DNA of 64,000 bases, taken from JBFWRK01 sp050248955 (GTDB lineage Bacteria; Actinomycetota; Acidimicrobiia; Acidimicrobiales; Ilumatobacteraceae). Location: assembly GCA_050248955.1 (NCBI GenBank), contig JBFWRK010000001.1, forward strand, positions 496,001 to 560,000, in the 5' to 3' direction. Position 1 is the first letter of the stretch. Each line of letters starts with the position of its first letter. The position numbers and the translations under genes are program-made. The notes beneath the pieces are model-generated. The model did no database searches, was not told the origin of the DNA, and saw only the letters and a list, made by a program, of their open reading frames with translations. Positions 42,231-51,533 of this stretch are shown one piece after another.

Positions 42231-43283
42231 ATGCCGCACCGCCCTGCTCGCCGTGGAGTTCTCGTCAGCGCGCTCGCCGCGCTGATCGTCGCGTCCTGCG
42301 GCACCTCCGGGGGCATCCAGACGCCACCGGAAGAGACGCTGGCGGGCATCGGCGCAACCCCCCGCCAACTGGGCGAGGACGGGGTGCTCCCGACGCAGCC
42401 GCCGCTCACCAGTGCCATCACCCAGCCCGACCTGCCGCCGCTGACCGATCCGCGGGTCTTCATGGTCGGCGATTCCGTGCTGCTCGCCGCGACGCAGGGC
42501 CGGCCGGACGCGCTCGATGCCTACGTGGGCTCGCTCGGCTGGCAGATCACCGTTGATGCCCGCGTCAGCCGGTTCACCGACGAGGGCGTCAGGGTGCTGC
42601 GCAAGCGCCGGGACGAGATCCACGAGGTCGTCGTCGTCGTCCTCGGGAACAACTACGGCGGTGACGAGGCTCAACTCGCGGAGCAGATCGACGAGCTGCT
42701 GCAGGTGCTCGACGGTGTCAAGGTGATCGCGTTCCTCACGGTGCCGGTCTACGCCGAGAAGCAGAACGAGGTGAACACGATCCTCCGCAACGTCGAGGCG
42801 GCCGACAACCGCGTCGCGCTGATCGACTGGGAGGGCTACACCCGGCTGGTCCCCGCCGTGCTGTCGAACGACGATGTGCACCCGACGACGTACGGCGCCG
42901 ACGTCATCGCGCAGCTGATCGGCCTGACCCTCGGGCACGCGCCGGGTGGCGACCCGAACGCACCGCTCCCGGTCCTCGGGTCGACGACCCGGCCGGGGGT
43001 GTCGATCCCCGACGGTGACAAGGGCGAGTCCTCGCCGAGCGAGGGGGCCGGGCGTCCGCAGGGGACGAGCGCTCCGACCACCACGCGGCCGAGGCCACGG
43101 GCGACGACGACCACGACGACCGCCGCCCCGCGGGTGACTGTGCCGATCATCACACCGGCCCCGACGACGACCACGACGACCACGACGACGGCGGCGCCGC
43201 CTCCCACGGATCCCCCTGCAACCGACCCGGCGACGACCGCCCCGCCACCAGAGGTGACGCCGGACGACACCGTTGCGCCCTGA
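42231..43283 (+). CDS. SGNH-hydrolase-like lipoprotein with Thr/Pro tail
   Basis: Secreted lipoprotein of 350 residues: signal peptide to Cys23 (LIVASC lipobox) and a linker. An SGNH-like domain at about 80-250 has MVGDSVL (block I Ser), VLGNNYGG (block III Asn) and NDDVHPTTYGA (Asp-x-x-His in block V). The C-terminal 90 residues are Thr/Pro-rich runs, a probable cell-wall-spanning linker. The domain resembles OatA-like extracytoplasmic acetyl-transfer domains. The stop sits in the loop of a hairpin shared with the convergent DUF2752 gene. Confidence 0.75.
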   Translation: MPHRPARRGVLVSALAALIVASCGTSGGIQTPPEETLAGIGATPRQLGEDGVLPTQPPLTSAITQPDLPPLTDPRVFMVGDSVLLAATQGRPDALDAYVGSLGWQITVDARVSRFTDEGVRVLRKRRDEIHEVVVVVLGNNYGGDEAQLAEQIDELLQVLDGVKVIAFLTVPVYAEKQNEVNTILRNVEAADNRVALIDWEGYTRLVPAVLSNDDVHPTTYGADVIAQLIGLTLGHAPGGDPNAPLPVLGSTTRPGVSIPDGDKGESSPSEGAGRPQGTSAPTTTRPRPRATTTTTTAAPRVTVPIITPAPTTTTTTTTTAAPPPTDPPATDPATTAPPPEVTPDDTVAP

Positions 43284-43292
43284 CTAGGGCGC
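43275..43292. terminator. Hairpin holding both convergent stop codons
   Basis: GCGCCCT-GACT-AGGGCGC forms a perfect 7-bp stem. The plus-strand stop TGA is 43281-43283 and the minus-strand stop TAG is 43286-43284, so both stops fall in and beside the 4-nt loop. Confidence 0.65.
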
Positions 43293-43718
43293 GAGTGCGC
43301 TGAGCGGCGCGTACGGCAGGTTGCGGAGCACGGCGAACAGCAGCAGTGACGCACCCAGCGCCACCCAGGCCCCGGCTGGCGCTCGCGCGACCAGCAGCGG
43401 CGGCCTGCGCTCGATCGTCGGCAGGAACCAGGTCAGCCACCCGGCCACGACCAGGACGGCGAACACCGGCAGGAACAGGTTCGTGCCGAGCGCACCGAGC
43501 ACGTCGCCGTGGAGCGCCTTGTAGGTCGCCCGCGTGACGCCGCAGCCCGGACACCAGAGCCCGGTCATCTCGTGGAGCGGGCAGCGCAGGTAGCCGCGAC
43601 TCGTCGCCGGATCGGCAGCGAACACGACGCCGAGCGCGCCGACGCCGAGGACGGCCGAGGCCAGCGGGGGCAGGGCGCCGAAGCGGCCCCGCGCAACTTC
43701 CGGCGTGTCCGAACCCAT
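43284..43718 (-). CDS. DUF2752 membrane protein
   Basis: A 144-residue membrane protein with the DUF2752 signature RCPLHEMTGLWCPGCGVTRA near residues 45-65, between hydrophobic segments. The Cys/His cluster may bind metal. Function is unknown; family members are common in actinobacteria and Bacteroidetes. TACGCT (43732-43727) lies 8 nt before the ATG and overlaps the -10 of the divergent ABC-F gene. Confidence 0.85.
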   Translation of the reverse strand: MGSDTPEVARGRFGALPPLASAVLGVGALGVVFAADPATSRGYLRCPLHEMTGLWCPGCGVTRATYKALHGDVLGALGTNLFLPVFAVLVVAGWLTWFLPTIERRPPLLVARAPAGAWVALGASLLLFAVLRNLPYAPLSALAP

Positions 43719-43725
43719 CAGCCCG

Positions 43726-43732
43726 TAGCGTA
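43726..43732. promoter_or_regulatory. Overlapping divergent -10 elements (DUF2752 / ABC-F)
   Basis: TAGCGT (43726-43731, plus, 8 nt before the GTG) and TACGCT (43732-43727, minus, 8 nt before the ATG) overlap by 5 bp and are near mirror images. Confidence 0.6.
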
Positions 43733-43739
43733 GAGGGCC

Positions 43740-45356
43740 GTGCTACAGGTGACAGGACTTGCGTTGGAGGTCGGCGGACGCCGCCTCCTGGAGGACGCGT
43801 CCTTCACCATCATGCCGAAGGACAAGGTCGGCCTCGTCGGCCGCAACGGTGCGGGCAAGACCAGCTTGTTCAAGGTCCTCGGCGGCACGGAGCAGCCTCT
43901 CGCAGGCAAGATCCTGCGCAAGGGTGGCTTCGGCTACCTGCCCCAGGACCCCCGCATCGCCGGCGTGCTCGACAGCCGCACCGCGGTCAACCACGTCCTG
44001 TCCGGCCGCGGGATCGACGAGGACATCGTGCGGCTCGAGAAGCTCCGGATCGCGATGGAGGAAGGCGCCGACGAGCGCACCGTCGCGCGGTACTCGCGTG
44101 CGGAGGAAGAGTTCCGCATGAAGGGCGGCTACCACGCGGAGAGCGAGGCTCGTTCCCTGGCGGCCGGTCTCGGTCTCGGTGCCGACCGGATGGACCAGCC
44201 GCTCGGCGTCCTCTCCGGTGGCGAGCGCCGCCGCGTCGAGCTCTCCCGCATCCTCTTCGCCGGCTCGGACACGTTGCTGCTCGACGAGCCGACGAACCAC
44301 CTCGATCTCGACGCGAAGAATTGGTTGCTCGGGTTCCTCCGCTCGTACCGCGGCGCGCTGCTCGTGATCAGCCACGACCTCGAACTGCTCGACGAGGCGA
44401 TCACCCGAGTGCTCCACCTCGACCGCTCGGGTGAGGACGCGATCGGGCACATCGTCGAGTACAAGGGCACGTACAGCCAGTACCTGACGGCGCGTGCGGC
44501 CGACGAGGTGCGCCTTGCGAAGAAGGCGGCACAGCAGGCGAAGGAGATCAACCGGCTCCAGAACGTCGTCGACCGCTTCGGGGCGAAGGCGTCGAAGGCG
44601 GCGATGGCGCACAGCGTCGAGAAGCGCATCGGGCGACTCGAGGACGAGCGCGTCGACGCGCCGAAGCACGGCAAGACGATGACCGTGCGGTTCCCCGACC
44701 CGCCGTCGTCGGGAGGCACGGTCGTGGTCGCCGAGGCGCTCGCCAAGGAGTACGGCGGGCCGCCCGTCTTCGAGGACGTCTCGTTCGACCTCGGTCGCGG
44801 CGAGCGCCTCCTCGTCCTCGGCCTCAACGGTGCCGGCAAGACGAGCCTGCTGCGGATCCTCGCCGGCGAGACCACGGCCGACCACGGCGAGTTCCGCTAC
44901 GGGCACAACGTGACCGTCGGCTACTACGCGCAGGAGCACGACAACCTGCAGACCGATCGCTCGTTGCTCGAGAACATCCGCTCCGAGATCGCACCCGGCG
45001 TGATCCTCACCGAGACGCAGCTGCGCGGCATGCTCGGCATGATGGGGTTGTCGGGCCCGAAGGTCTTCCAGGACGCGGGCACGCTGTCGGGAGGCGAGAA
45101 GACGAAGCTCGCGCTGGCGATGCTCATGGTCGGGCGCAACAACCTGCTGCTGCTCGACGAGCCGACGAACAACCTCGACCCGCCGAGCCGACAGGCCGTC
45201 GCCGACGCGCTCTCGGGGTGGAAGGGCTCGATCGTCCTCGTCAGCCACGATCCCGAGTTCGTCGAGCAGCTCGCTCCCACGAAGGTGCTGCTGATGCCGG
45301 ACGGCGAGCTCGACTACTTCAACCAGGAGTGGCTCGACCTCGTGACGTTGGCCTGA
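43740..45356 (+). CDS. ABC-F family ATPase
   Basis: Duplicated soluble ABC ATPase of 538 residues, expected to act on the ribosome E site. NBD1: GLVGRNGAGKTSLFKVLGG, LSGGERRRVELSRIL, LLDEPTNHLDLDA. NBD2: LVLGLNGAGKTSLLRILAG, LSGGEKTKLALAMLM, LLDEPTNNLDPPS. A linker at about 240-320 is rich in Lys/Ala/Arg (P-site tRNA-interaction motif). No membrane segments. Housekeeping translation factor and antibiotic-resistance subtypes cannot be told apart by eye. GTG start with TAGCGT 8 nt upstream; stacked hairpins follow the stop. Confidence 0.9.
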   Translation: MLQVTGLALEVGGRRLLEDASFTIMPKDKVGLVGRNGAGKTSLFKVLGGTEQPLAGKILRKGGFGYLPQDPRIAGVLDSRTAVNHVLSGRGIDEDIVRLEKLRIAMEEGADERTVARYSRAEEEFRMKGGYHAESEARSLAAGLGLGADRMDQPLGVLSGGERRRVELSRILFAGSDTLLLDEPTNHLDLDAKNWLLGFLRSYRGALLVISHDLELLDEAITRVLHLDRSGEDAIGHIVEYKGTYSQYLTARAADEVRLAKKAAQQAKEINRLQNVVDRFGAKASKAAMAHSVEKRIGRLEDERVDAPKHGKTMTVRFPDPPSSGGTVVVAEALAKEYGGPPVFEDVSFDLGRGERLLVLGLNGAGKTSLLRILAGETTADHGEFRYGHNVTVGYYAQEHDNLQTDRSLLENIRSEIAPGVILTETQLRGMLGMMGLSGPKVFQDAGTLSGGEKTKLALAMLMVGRNNLLLLDEPTNNLDPPSRQAVADALSGWKGSIVLVSHDPEFVEQLAPTKVLLMPDGELDYFNQEWLDLVTLA

Positions 45357-45407
45357 CGGCTGTCGACGTCGTTTCGCTCGCTGGCGCTCGCTGCACTCGT
45401 CGAACTC

Positions 45408-45498
45408 AGCTGAGCGGCCTGCGGCCGCCCTCAGCTCACGGTGGGCTCGCAGCAAGCTGCTCGCCCACGACGAGGGGGGATCGCGGAGCGCCCCCCTC
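45408..45498. terminator. Three stacked hairpins after the ABC-F gene
   Basis: AGCTGAG/CTCAGCT (45408-45436, with inner CGGC/GCCG), GTGGGC/GCCCAC (45441-45468, with inner GCAGC/GCTGC), and GAGGGGGG/CCCCCCTC (45472-45498) follow each other within 91 nt. Confidence 0.75.
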
Positions 45499-45630
45499 GT
45501 GCTCCCCCCACACACGACCTGGCCTCGGCGGCGCGACCTCGGCGGCTTGGCCCTCGGCGGCTTGGCCCTCGAAGCGCCCCCTCGTGCTCCCCCACCCACG
45601 GCCCGACCTCGGCGGCTTGGCCCTCGCATC
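45489..45630. repeat. Imperfect duplication with 15-bp units CCTCGGCGGCTTGGC
   Basis: A block beginning GCGCCCCCCTCGTGCTCCCC recurs about 85 bp later. The unit CCTCGGCGGCTTGGC occurs at 45537-45551, 45552-45566 and 45607-45621. Confidence 0.75.
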
Positions 45631-45815
45631 ACCGGTGTTCCTCACTCCTCGACGTCCACCGGCCCGCTCCTCCGCGGGGTTCTTGTCAGGGTCCTTGATT
45701 CTTGTCAGGGAAGCTCATTCGAGGTGCGGATTGGCTGACGGGGATCGTCTTTGCTGACACGTTCACGGTGATGAGTGCGGGGTGGTCAGGGACGCGGTGG
45801 TCAGGGACGGGGTGG

Positions 45816-46346
45816 TCAGGGGTGGGGCGCGGTGCCGGGGACCAGTCGGATCGTCAGCGGGTACCGGTACCACGTTCCCTGGTTGGCCTGCACCGCTCCG
45901 ATGATCGAGAAGACGATGGCGATCACGCCGAGCGCGACCGTCGCCGGGAGGAGGAGCACGAACAGACCGATGCTGCCGATCGTCGCGGCGAGGACGATCG
46001 CGAACGTCGTCGCCACGCCCGCGATCACGATCGTCAACTGGAAGTTGAGCGCCTCGGTCGCGTGATGGCGCACGTACGGGTTCTGCTCGCCCTCGGTCTG
46101 GCGGAGGATCAGGGCCAGGAACACGTCGAACAAGAAGAAGCCGAGATGGCAGAAGATCGCGGCCAGCCGGCCCTCTTCGACGACCGATCGCGCCCGTGGC
46201 GTGGCGGGGACGGGCGGCGGCGCGTACGGACCCCACGTCGCACCGTCCCACCAGCGCGACCGGCCGCTGCCGTCGTCGTACCAGCCGGCCGGGGGCGCCG
46301 AACGAGGTGGCTCGACCGGAGGTGGCGTCGGGGACGAGGTGCTCAC
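45816..46346 (-). CDS. DUF4870-type membrane protein
   Basis: A 176-residue protein: a Pro-rich N terminus with a GWYDDGSGRSRWWDG motif (a DUF2510-like aromatic repeat), then a DUF4870 four-helix membrane domain (AAIFCHLGFFLFDVFLALIL, NPYVRHHATEALNFQLTIVI, a hydrophobic hairpin). GTG at 46346 has TAGCGT exactly 7 nt upstream on the minus strand. Function unknown. The 3' end lies in GGTGGTCAGGG repeats. Confidence 0.8.
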   Translation of the reverse strand: MSTSSPTPPPVEPPRSAPPAGWYDDGSGRSRWWDGATWGPYAPPPVPATPRARSVVEEGRLAAIFCHLGFFLFDVFLALILRQTEGEQNPYVRHHATEALNFQLTIVIAGVATTFAIVLAATIGSIGLFVLLLPATVALGVIAIVFSIIGAVQANQGTWYRYPLTIRLVPGTAPHP

Positions 46347-46353
46347 GGCACTC

Positions 46354-46363
46354 ACGCTACGGT
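46354..46363. promoter_or_regulatory. Symmetric bidirectional -10 (DUF4870 / LLM)
   Basis: In the 10-bp ACGCTACGGT, minus-strand TAGCGT (46359-46354) and plus-strand TACGGT (46358-46363) share the central TA. Each is exactly 7 nt from its start codon (GTG 46346, ATG 46371). Confidence 0.7.
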
Positions 46364-46370
46364 GCCGCGC

Positions 46371-47276
46371 ATGCGCATGGGGATCTTCGCTGGTTCGATC
46401 AACGACGGCACGATCGACCAGGTGGTCGCCGAGGCCCTGAAGGCGGAGGCGGACGGCTTCGCGTCGTTCTGGGTCCCGCAGATCTTCGGGCACGACGCGC
46501 TGACGGTGCTCGCGATCGTCGGTCGCGAGGTGCCCCGCATCGAGCTCGGGACGAGTGTCGTGCCGACCTTTCCGCGGCACCCGATGATGCTCGCCCAGCA
46601 GGCGCTCACGGTGAACGCGGCGAGCGGCGGCCGCTTGTGCCTCGGCATCGGGCTCAGCCACAAGATCGTCATCGAGAACATGATGGGGATGAGCTTCGAG
46701 AAGCCGGTGCGCCACCTTCGCGAGTACCTCGAGGTGCTCGGACCACTCTCCCGCGGTGAGGCAGCAAGCGTCTCCGGCGAGCTGTACAGCACCCATGCCG
46801 GGCTGACGGTTTCCGGCGCGACCCCGTTCCCGGTCGTCGTCGCCGCGCTCGGCGAGCAGATGCTGAAGGTCGCCGGACGGCTCGCTGACGGCACGATCAC
46901 CTGGTGCACCGGACCGGCGACGTTGTCGGCGCACATCATCCCGACGATCACCGCTGCCGCCGAAGAGGCGGGACGCTCGGCGCCTCGCATCGTCGCCGCG
47001 CTGCCCGTGTGCGTCACGAACGATGTCGACGCGGCGCACGAGCGCGCTGCCAAGGTGTTCGCGGTATACGGGCAGCTGCCGAGCTATCGGGCGATGCTCG
47101 ACAAGGAGGGCGCGGCAGGGCCGGCCGACATCGCGATCGTTGGTGCTGCGAACGAGGTCGCCGATCGCATCGGCGCGCTCGCCAGCATCGGCGTCACCGA
47201 TTTCGCCGCGGTCGAGTTCGGCGCGAACCTGGACGAGGTCGAGGCCACTCGCGATGTGTTGAAGAGCGTGCTGTGA
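46371..47276 (+). CDS. LLM-class (F420-type) oxidoreductase
   Basis: Luciferase-like TIM-barrel oxidoreductase of 301 residues, probably F420-dependent. Features: EALKAEADGFASFWVPQIFG, IELGTSVVPTFPRHP, ASGGRLCLGIGLSHKIVIE (cofactor region), and the C-terminal GVTDFAAVEFG. The ATG at 46371 is fixed by TACGGT 7 nt upstream; Met3 is an alternative. The stop overlaps the start of a second LLM gene, so the two are coupled and may form a heteromer or act in sequence. Confidence 0.85.
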   Translation: MRMGIFAGSINDGTIDQVVAEALKAEADGFASFWVPQIFGHDALTVLAIVGREVPRIELGTSVVPTFPRHPMMLAQQALTVNAASGGRLCLGIGLSHKIVIENMMGMSFEKPVRHLREYLEVLGPLSRGEAASVSGELYSTHAGLTVSGATPFPVVVAALGEQMLKVAGRLADGTITWCTGPATLSAHIIPTITAAAEEAGRSAPRIVAALPVCVTNDVDAAHERAAKVFAVYGQLPSYRAMLDKEGAAGPADIAIVGAANEVADRIGALASIGVTDFAAVEFGANLDEVEATRDVLKSVL

Positions 47277-48247
47277 CCCCTTCGTTGTCGGTCGCGCTCC
47301 CACCGACGACCGAGACTCCCGATCTGGCCGTGTACGCGGAGGAGCTCGGTTACGGACGCGTCTGGGTGTACGACACACCGGCGCTGCAGCTCGACGTCTG
47401 GATGACGCTCGCGCTGTGCGCGTCGCGTACCGAACGCGTCGGGCTCGGGCCGGCGGTCCTCATCCCGAGCCTCCGCCACCCACTCGCGACGGCGAGCGCG
47501 ATCCTGCACCTCGAGTCGCTCGCCGCCGGGCGCACGGCGTACGCCGTCGGCTCCGGCTTCACCGGCCGGCGGGCGCTCGGACTGCGACCGATGAAGTGGA
47601 GCGACGTGGTCGCCTACGTCAAGGACGTGCAGGCGCTGTTGCGCGGCGAAACCGTGACGATCGACGACGCTGCCGTCGCGATGCTGCACGGGGACGGGCA
47701 GGCACCGGCGCGCCCGATCGAGGTGCCATGGCTGGTCGGTGCGTCCGGGCCGAAGGGCTTGGCCGCCGCGACGGAGCTCGGCGCCGGCGTGTTCTCGAAC
47801 TCACCCGTCGCCGGCTTCGAGTGGTCTGCGTTGCTCGCGTTCGGGACCGTGCTCGACGACGGTGAGGCGCCGTCGAGCGAGCGGGTCCGCGAAGCGGCAG
47901 GACCGGCGGCGGCCGTCGCCTACCACGCGCTCTACGAGCAACGTCGTGATGTGCTCGCCAGGCTCCCCGGTGCTGGCGAATGGACCGAGGCGATCGAGCG
48001 GGTGCCTGGCGAGGTGCGCCATCTCGCGATCCATCGCGGGCATCTCACGGAGCTGAACGACATCGACCGGTTGATCATCACCGGCGAGATCGCCGTCGGG
48101 CTGACGACCCTGAGCGGCACCGCCTCGGCCGTGCGCGAGCGCGTCGAACAGCTCGGCGAAGCGGGCGTGACGGAGATCGCCTATCAACCGTCGGGCCCCG
48201 ACCTGCGCCGCGAGATGCGCGCGTTCATCAACGCTGCGCATCGCTGA
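47273..48247 (+). CDS. LLM-class (F420-type) oxidoreductase
   Basis: Second luciferase-like protein, 324 residues. YAEELGYGRVWVYDTPALQ, VGLGPAVLIPSLRHPLATA, LAAGRTAYAVGSGFTGRRALG and the late QLGEAGVTEIAYQPSG follow the LLM pattern. GTG at 47273 overlaps the upstream LLM stop (GTGA). The two proteins are only distantly similar to each other. The substrate is unknown. Confidence 0.85.
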   Translation: MTPSLSVALPPTTETPDLAVYAEELGYGRVWVYDTPALQLDVWMTLALCASRTERVGLGPAVLIPSLRHPLATASAILHLESLAAGRTAYAVGSGFTGRRALGLRPMKWSDVVAYVKDVQALLRGETVTIDDAAVAMLHGDGQAPARPIEVPWLVGASGPKGLAAATELGAGVFSNSPVAGFEWSALLAFGTVLDDGEAPSSERVREAAGPAAAVAYHALYEQRRDVLARLPGAGEWTEAIERVPGEVRHLAIHRGHLTELNDIDRLIITGEIAVGLTTLSGTASAVRERVEQLGEAGVTEIAYQPSGPDLRREMRAFINAAHR

Positions 48248-48310
48248 CCGGGAGGAGGAGCCTGCAGCGTCATCGACACGGCGACATCCGTCCCGGTTCG
48301 ACGCTCCCGC

Positions 48311-49957
<1,647 letters not shown>

Positions 49958-50010
49958 GTGGTCAACGCTATGCCCGCGCCCCGAGCTTCACGGAATCCCC
50001 TCCTGCCTGC

Positions 50011-50096
50011 CCACGCCGTTTCTCTGCTCATCGGCGTCACCAGCCCCGGTCTCTGATCGGGCGAGGTCGTTGGATGTCCGGATGGGAGCGGAGAAC
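50011..50096. repeat. 86-bp dispersed structured repeat, copy B
   Basis: Same element as 17316-17401, in the same orientation, four differences counted by eye. It begins 54 nt upstream of the fumarase ATG and lies just beyond that gene's -10. Confidence 0.8.
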
Positions 50097-50150
50097 GGGT
50101 GGGGATCGCGCCGACGACGCTCACCGACGATGCTCGCCGACGGCCGAGGT

Positions 50151-50639
50151 TCAGCCGAGTGCGGGGGTGCCCGCGAAGGCGACCGGGTCGCCGGCCACCG
50201 GGATCGCCGGCTTGGACCATGCCGTCGCCGTGGCGATCGCCTCGGCGACGTCCCGCCAGGCGTGCGGGTTCCAGCCCTCGGCCGACGCGGCCACGGTGCC
50301 GTCGATGCGGATGAAGACGAACGCCGGCAGCCGCTCCAGTCCGAGCGCCTTCACGGCGATGCGGTCGGGGTCGAGGAACACGAGGAACTGGTCCGCGAGC
50401 GGACCGAGGTACTCGCGCGCTTCGTCCGCTCCGCAGGTGATGAGCAGGTTGACCCGCACTGCCGCGCCGCGGAACGCATCGAGGATGCGGACAGCTGTCT
50501 CGAGCACCCACGAGCTCTCGTTCGTGTAGGGATCGAGCACCACCGAAGCGATGTGGAACGTCGTGAGCCACTCCTCGAGAGGTCGCGGATCACCACCGAG
50601 CGGAGTCAGCACGAGGTCGGCCGGGGGGTTCATCGCCAC
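50151..50639 (-). CDS. Hypothetical protein, possible thioredoxin-like fold
   Basis: A 162-residue protein of unknown function. Alternating strands and helices (HIASVVLDPYTNE, VRVNLLITCGADEAREYL, DQFLVFLDPDRIAVKALG, LPAFVFIRIDGTVAASAEGW) suggest a thioredoxin-like fold, with the cis-Pro-like LPAF step. No CxxC is present, so it would not be a normal oxidoreductase. GTG at 50639 has TACCGT (50653-50648) 8 nt upstream; ATG at 50633 is an alternative. Divergent from the IF2B-like gene. Confidence 0.55.
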   Translation of the reverse strand: MAMNPPADLVLTPLGGDPRPLEEWLTTFHIASVVLDPYTNESSWVLETAVRILDAFRGAAVRVNLLITCGADEAREYLGPLADQFLVFLDPDRIAVKALGLERLPAFVFIRIDGTVAASAEGWNPHAWRDVAEAIATATAWSKPAIPVAGDPVAFAGTPALG

Positions 50640-50678
50640 GGGGTGCGACGGTAGCGCGGTAGGGGTAGCGTCACGGAA

Positions 50679-51479
50679 ATGCACCCGATCGAGCGGCTTC
50701 GCTTCGTCGCCCGTGCGTCAGGCGCCGATCAGCGGATCTTGACGCGCGAGACAGCGACAGCGCTGCGCGGGTTGCGCCTCGAACCCTCTGGGCTGGTCAC
50801 GGCTTGTCGGCGGATCGTCGAGCGCCATCCCACGTCGGGCCCGTTGTGGTGGCTCTGCTCGCGGATGTTGACCGCAGCGGATCCGTTCGAGGAGTCGTGG
50901 CTGGCCGTCGACCTCATCGAAGCCGATCGCACGGCCGACGTGCTGGTCGATCAGCTCCCCGAAGACGCCACGGTGTGCGTGGTCGGATGGCCGGATCTCG
51001 CCGCCGACGCCATCGTGCGCCGAGGCGACATCTGCGTCCTCGCCGCCGACTGTGCCGATGGCGGCGGGTTCGCGAGACGGCTCCAGCGCAGCGACGTGGG
51101 TGCCGAGATCGTCTCGCCGGCCGGCATCGGTGCTGCGGCGGCGGCCGCCGATCTCGTCCTCGTGGAGGCGAGCGCCATCGGTTCCGACGGAGTGCTCGCC
51201 CCGACCGGCAGCCGCGCCGCTGCTGCGGCCGCCTACTGCGCCGAGGTGCCGGTGTGGCTCGTCGCCGGCGTCGGCCGGCGCCTTCCGGGGGCGATGTGGC
51301 AGCACATGCTCGACCAGCTCGCCGCGGCAGGCGAGCCGTGGGACCTCGAGGACGAGTACGTGCCGATGGGCCTGATCTCGCACGTCGCCGGCCCGGACGG
51401 GATCGTGCCTGCGCCGGGTGACACCGGGTCGCCCGAGTGCCCGGTCGCCCACGAGCTGCTGCGCAGCGTCGCGTTCTGA
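50679..51479 (+). CDS. IF2B/MtnA-fold-like protein, unknown function
   Basis: A 266-residue protein whose C-terminal half resembles the eIF2B alpha/MtnA/ribose-1,5-bisphosphate isomerase fold. The visible match is DLVLVEASAIGSDGVLAPTG followed by SRAAAAAAYCAEVPVWLVAG, where the family has a substrate-binding Asp loop and a GT-x-x-A helix. Here the loop Asp/Ala differs (EAS for GAD). The N-terminal half is helical. TAGCGT (50666-50671) lies 7 nt before the ATG. Divergent from the hypothetical thioredoxin-like gene. Confidence 0.6.
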   Translation: MHPIERLRFVARASGADQRILTRETATALRGLRLEPSGLVTACRRIVERHPTSGPLWWLCSRMLTAADPFEESWLAVDLIEADRTADVLVDQLPEDATVCVVGWPDLAADAIVRRGDICVLAADCADGGGFARRLQRSDVGAEIVSPAGIGAAAAAADLVLVEASAIGSDGVLAPTGSRAAAAAAYCAEVPVWLVAGVGRRLPGAMWQHMLDQLAAAGEPWDLEDEYVPMGLISHVAGPDGIVPAPGDTGSPECPVAHELLRSVAF

Positions 51480-51533
51480 ACCGCCGTCTCGGTCGGTGCT
51501 GACCTGGGCGGCGTCGGCGCGTAGCGTGCCCGC

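Larger units (their letters stand above)
45357..45815. other. 460-bp intergenic region with terminators and GC-rich repeats
   Basis: No gene supported. It contains three stacked hairpins (45408-45498), a duplicated GC-rich block with 15-bp units (45489-45630), a 12-bp direct repeat TTCTTGTCAGGG (45680-45691 and 45699-45710) and GGTGGTCAGGG repeats at 45781-45815 beside the DUF4870 stop. Confidence 0.6.

Noticed and set aside
45489..45630. CRISPR or coding repeat protein
   Set aside because: Units are 15 bp, irregular, lack unique spacers and sit between a terminator stack and a convergent gene.
45702..46370. N-terminal extension of the first LLM protein
   Set aside because: It runs antisense to the DUF4870 gene; the promoter at 46358 fixes the ATG at 46371.
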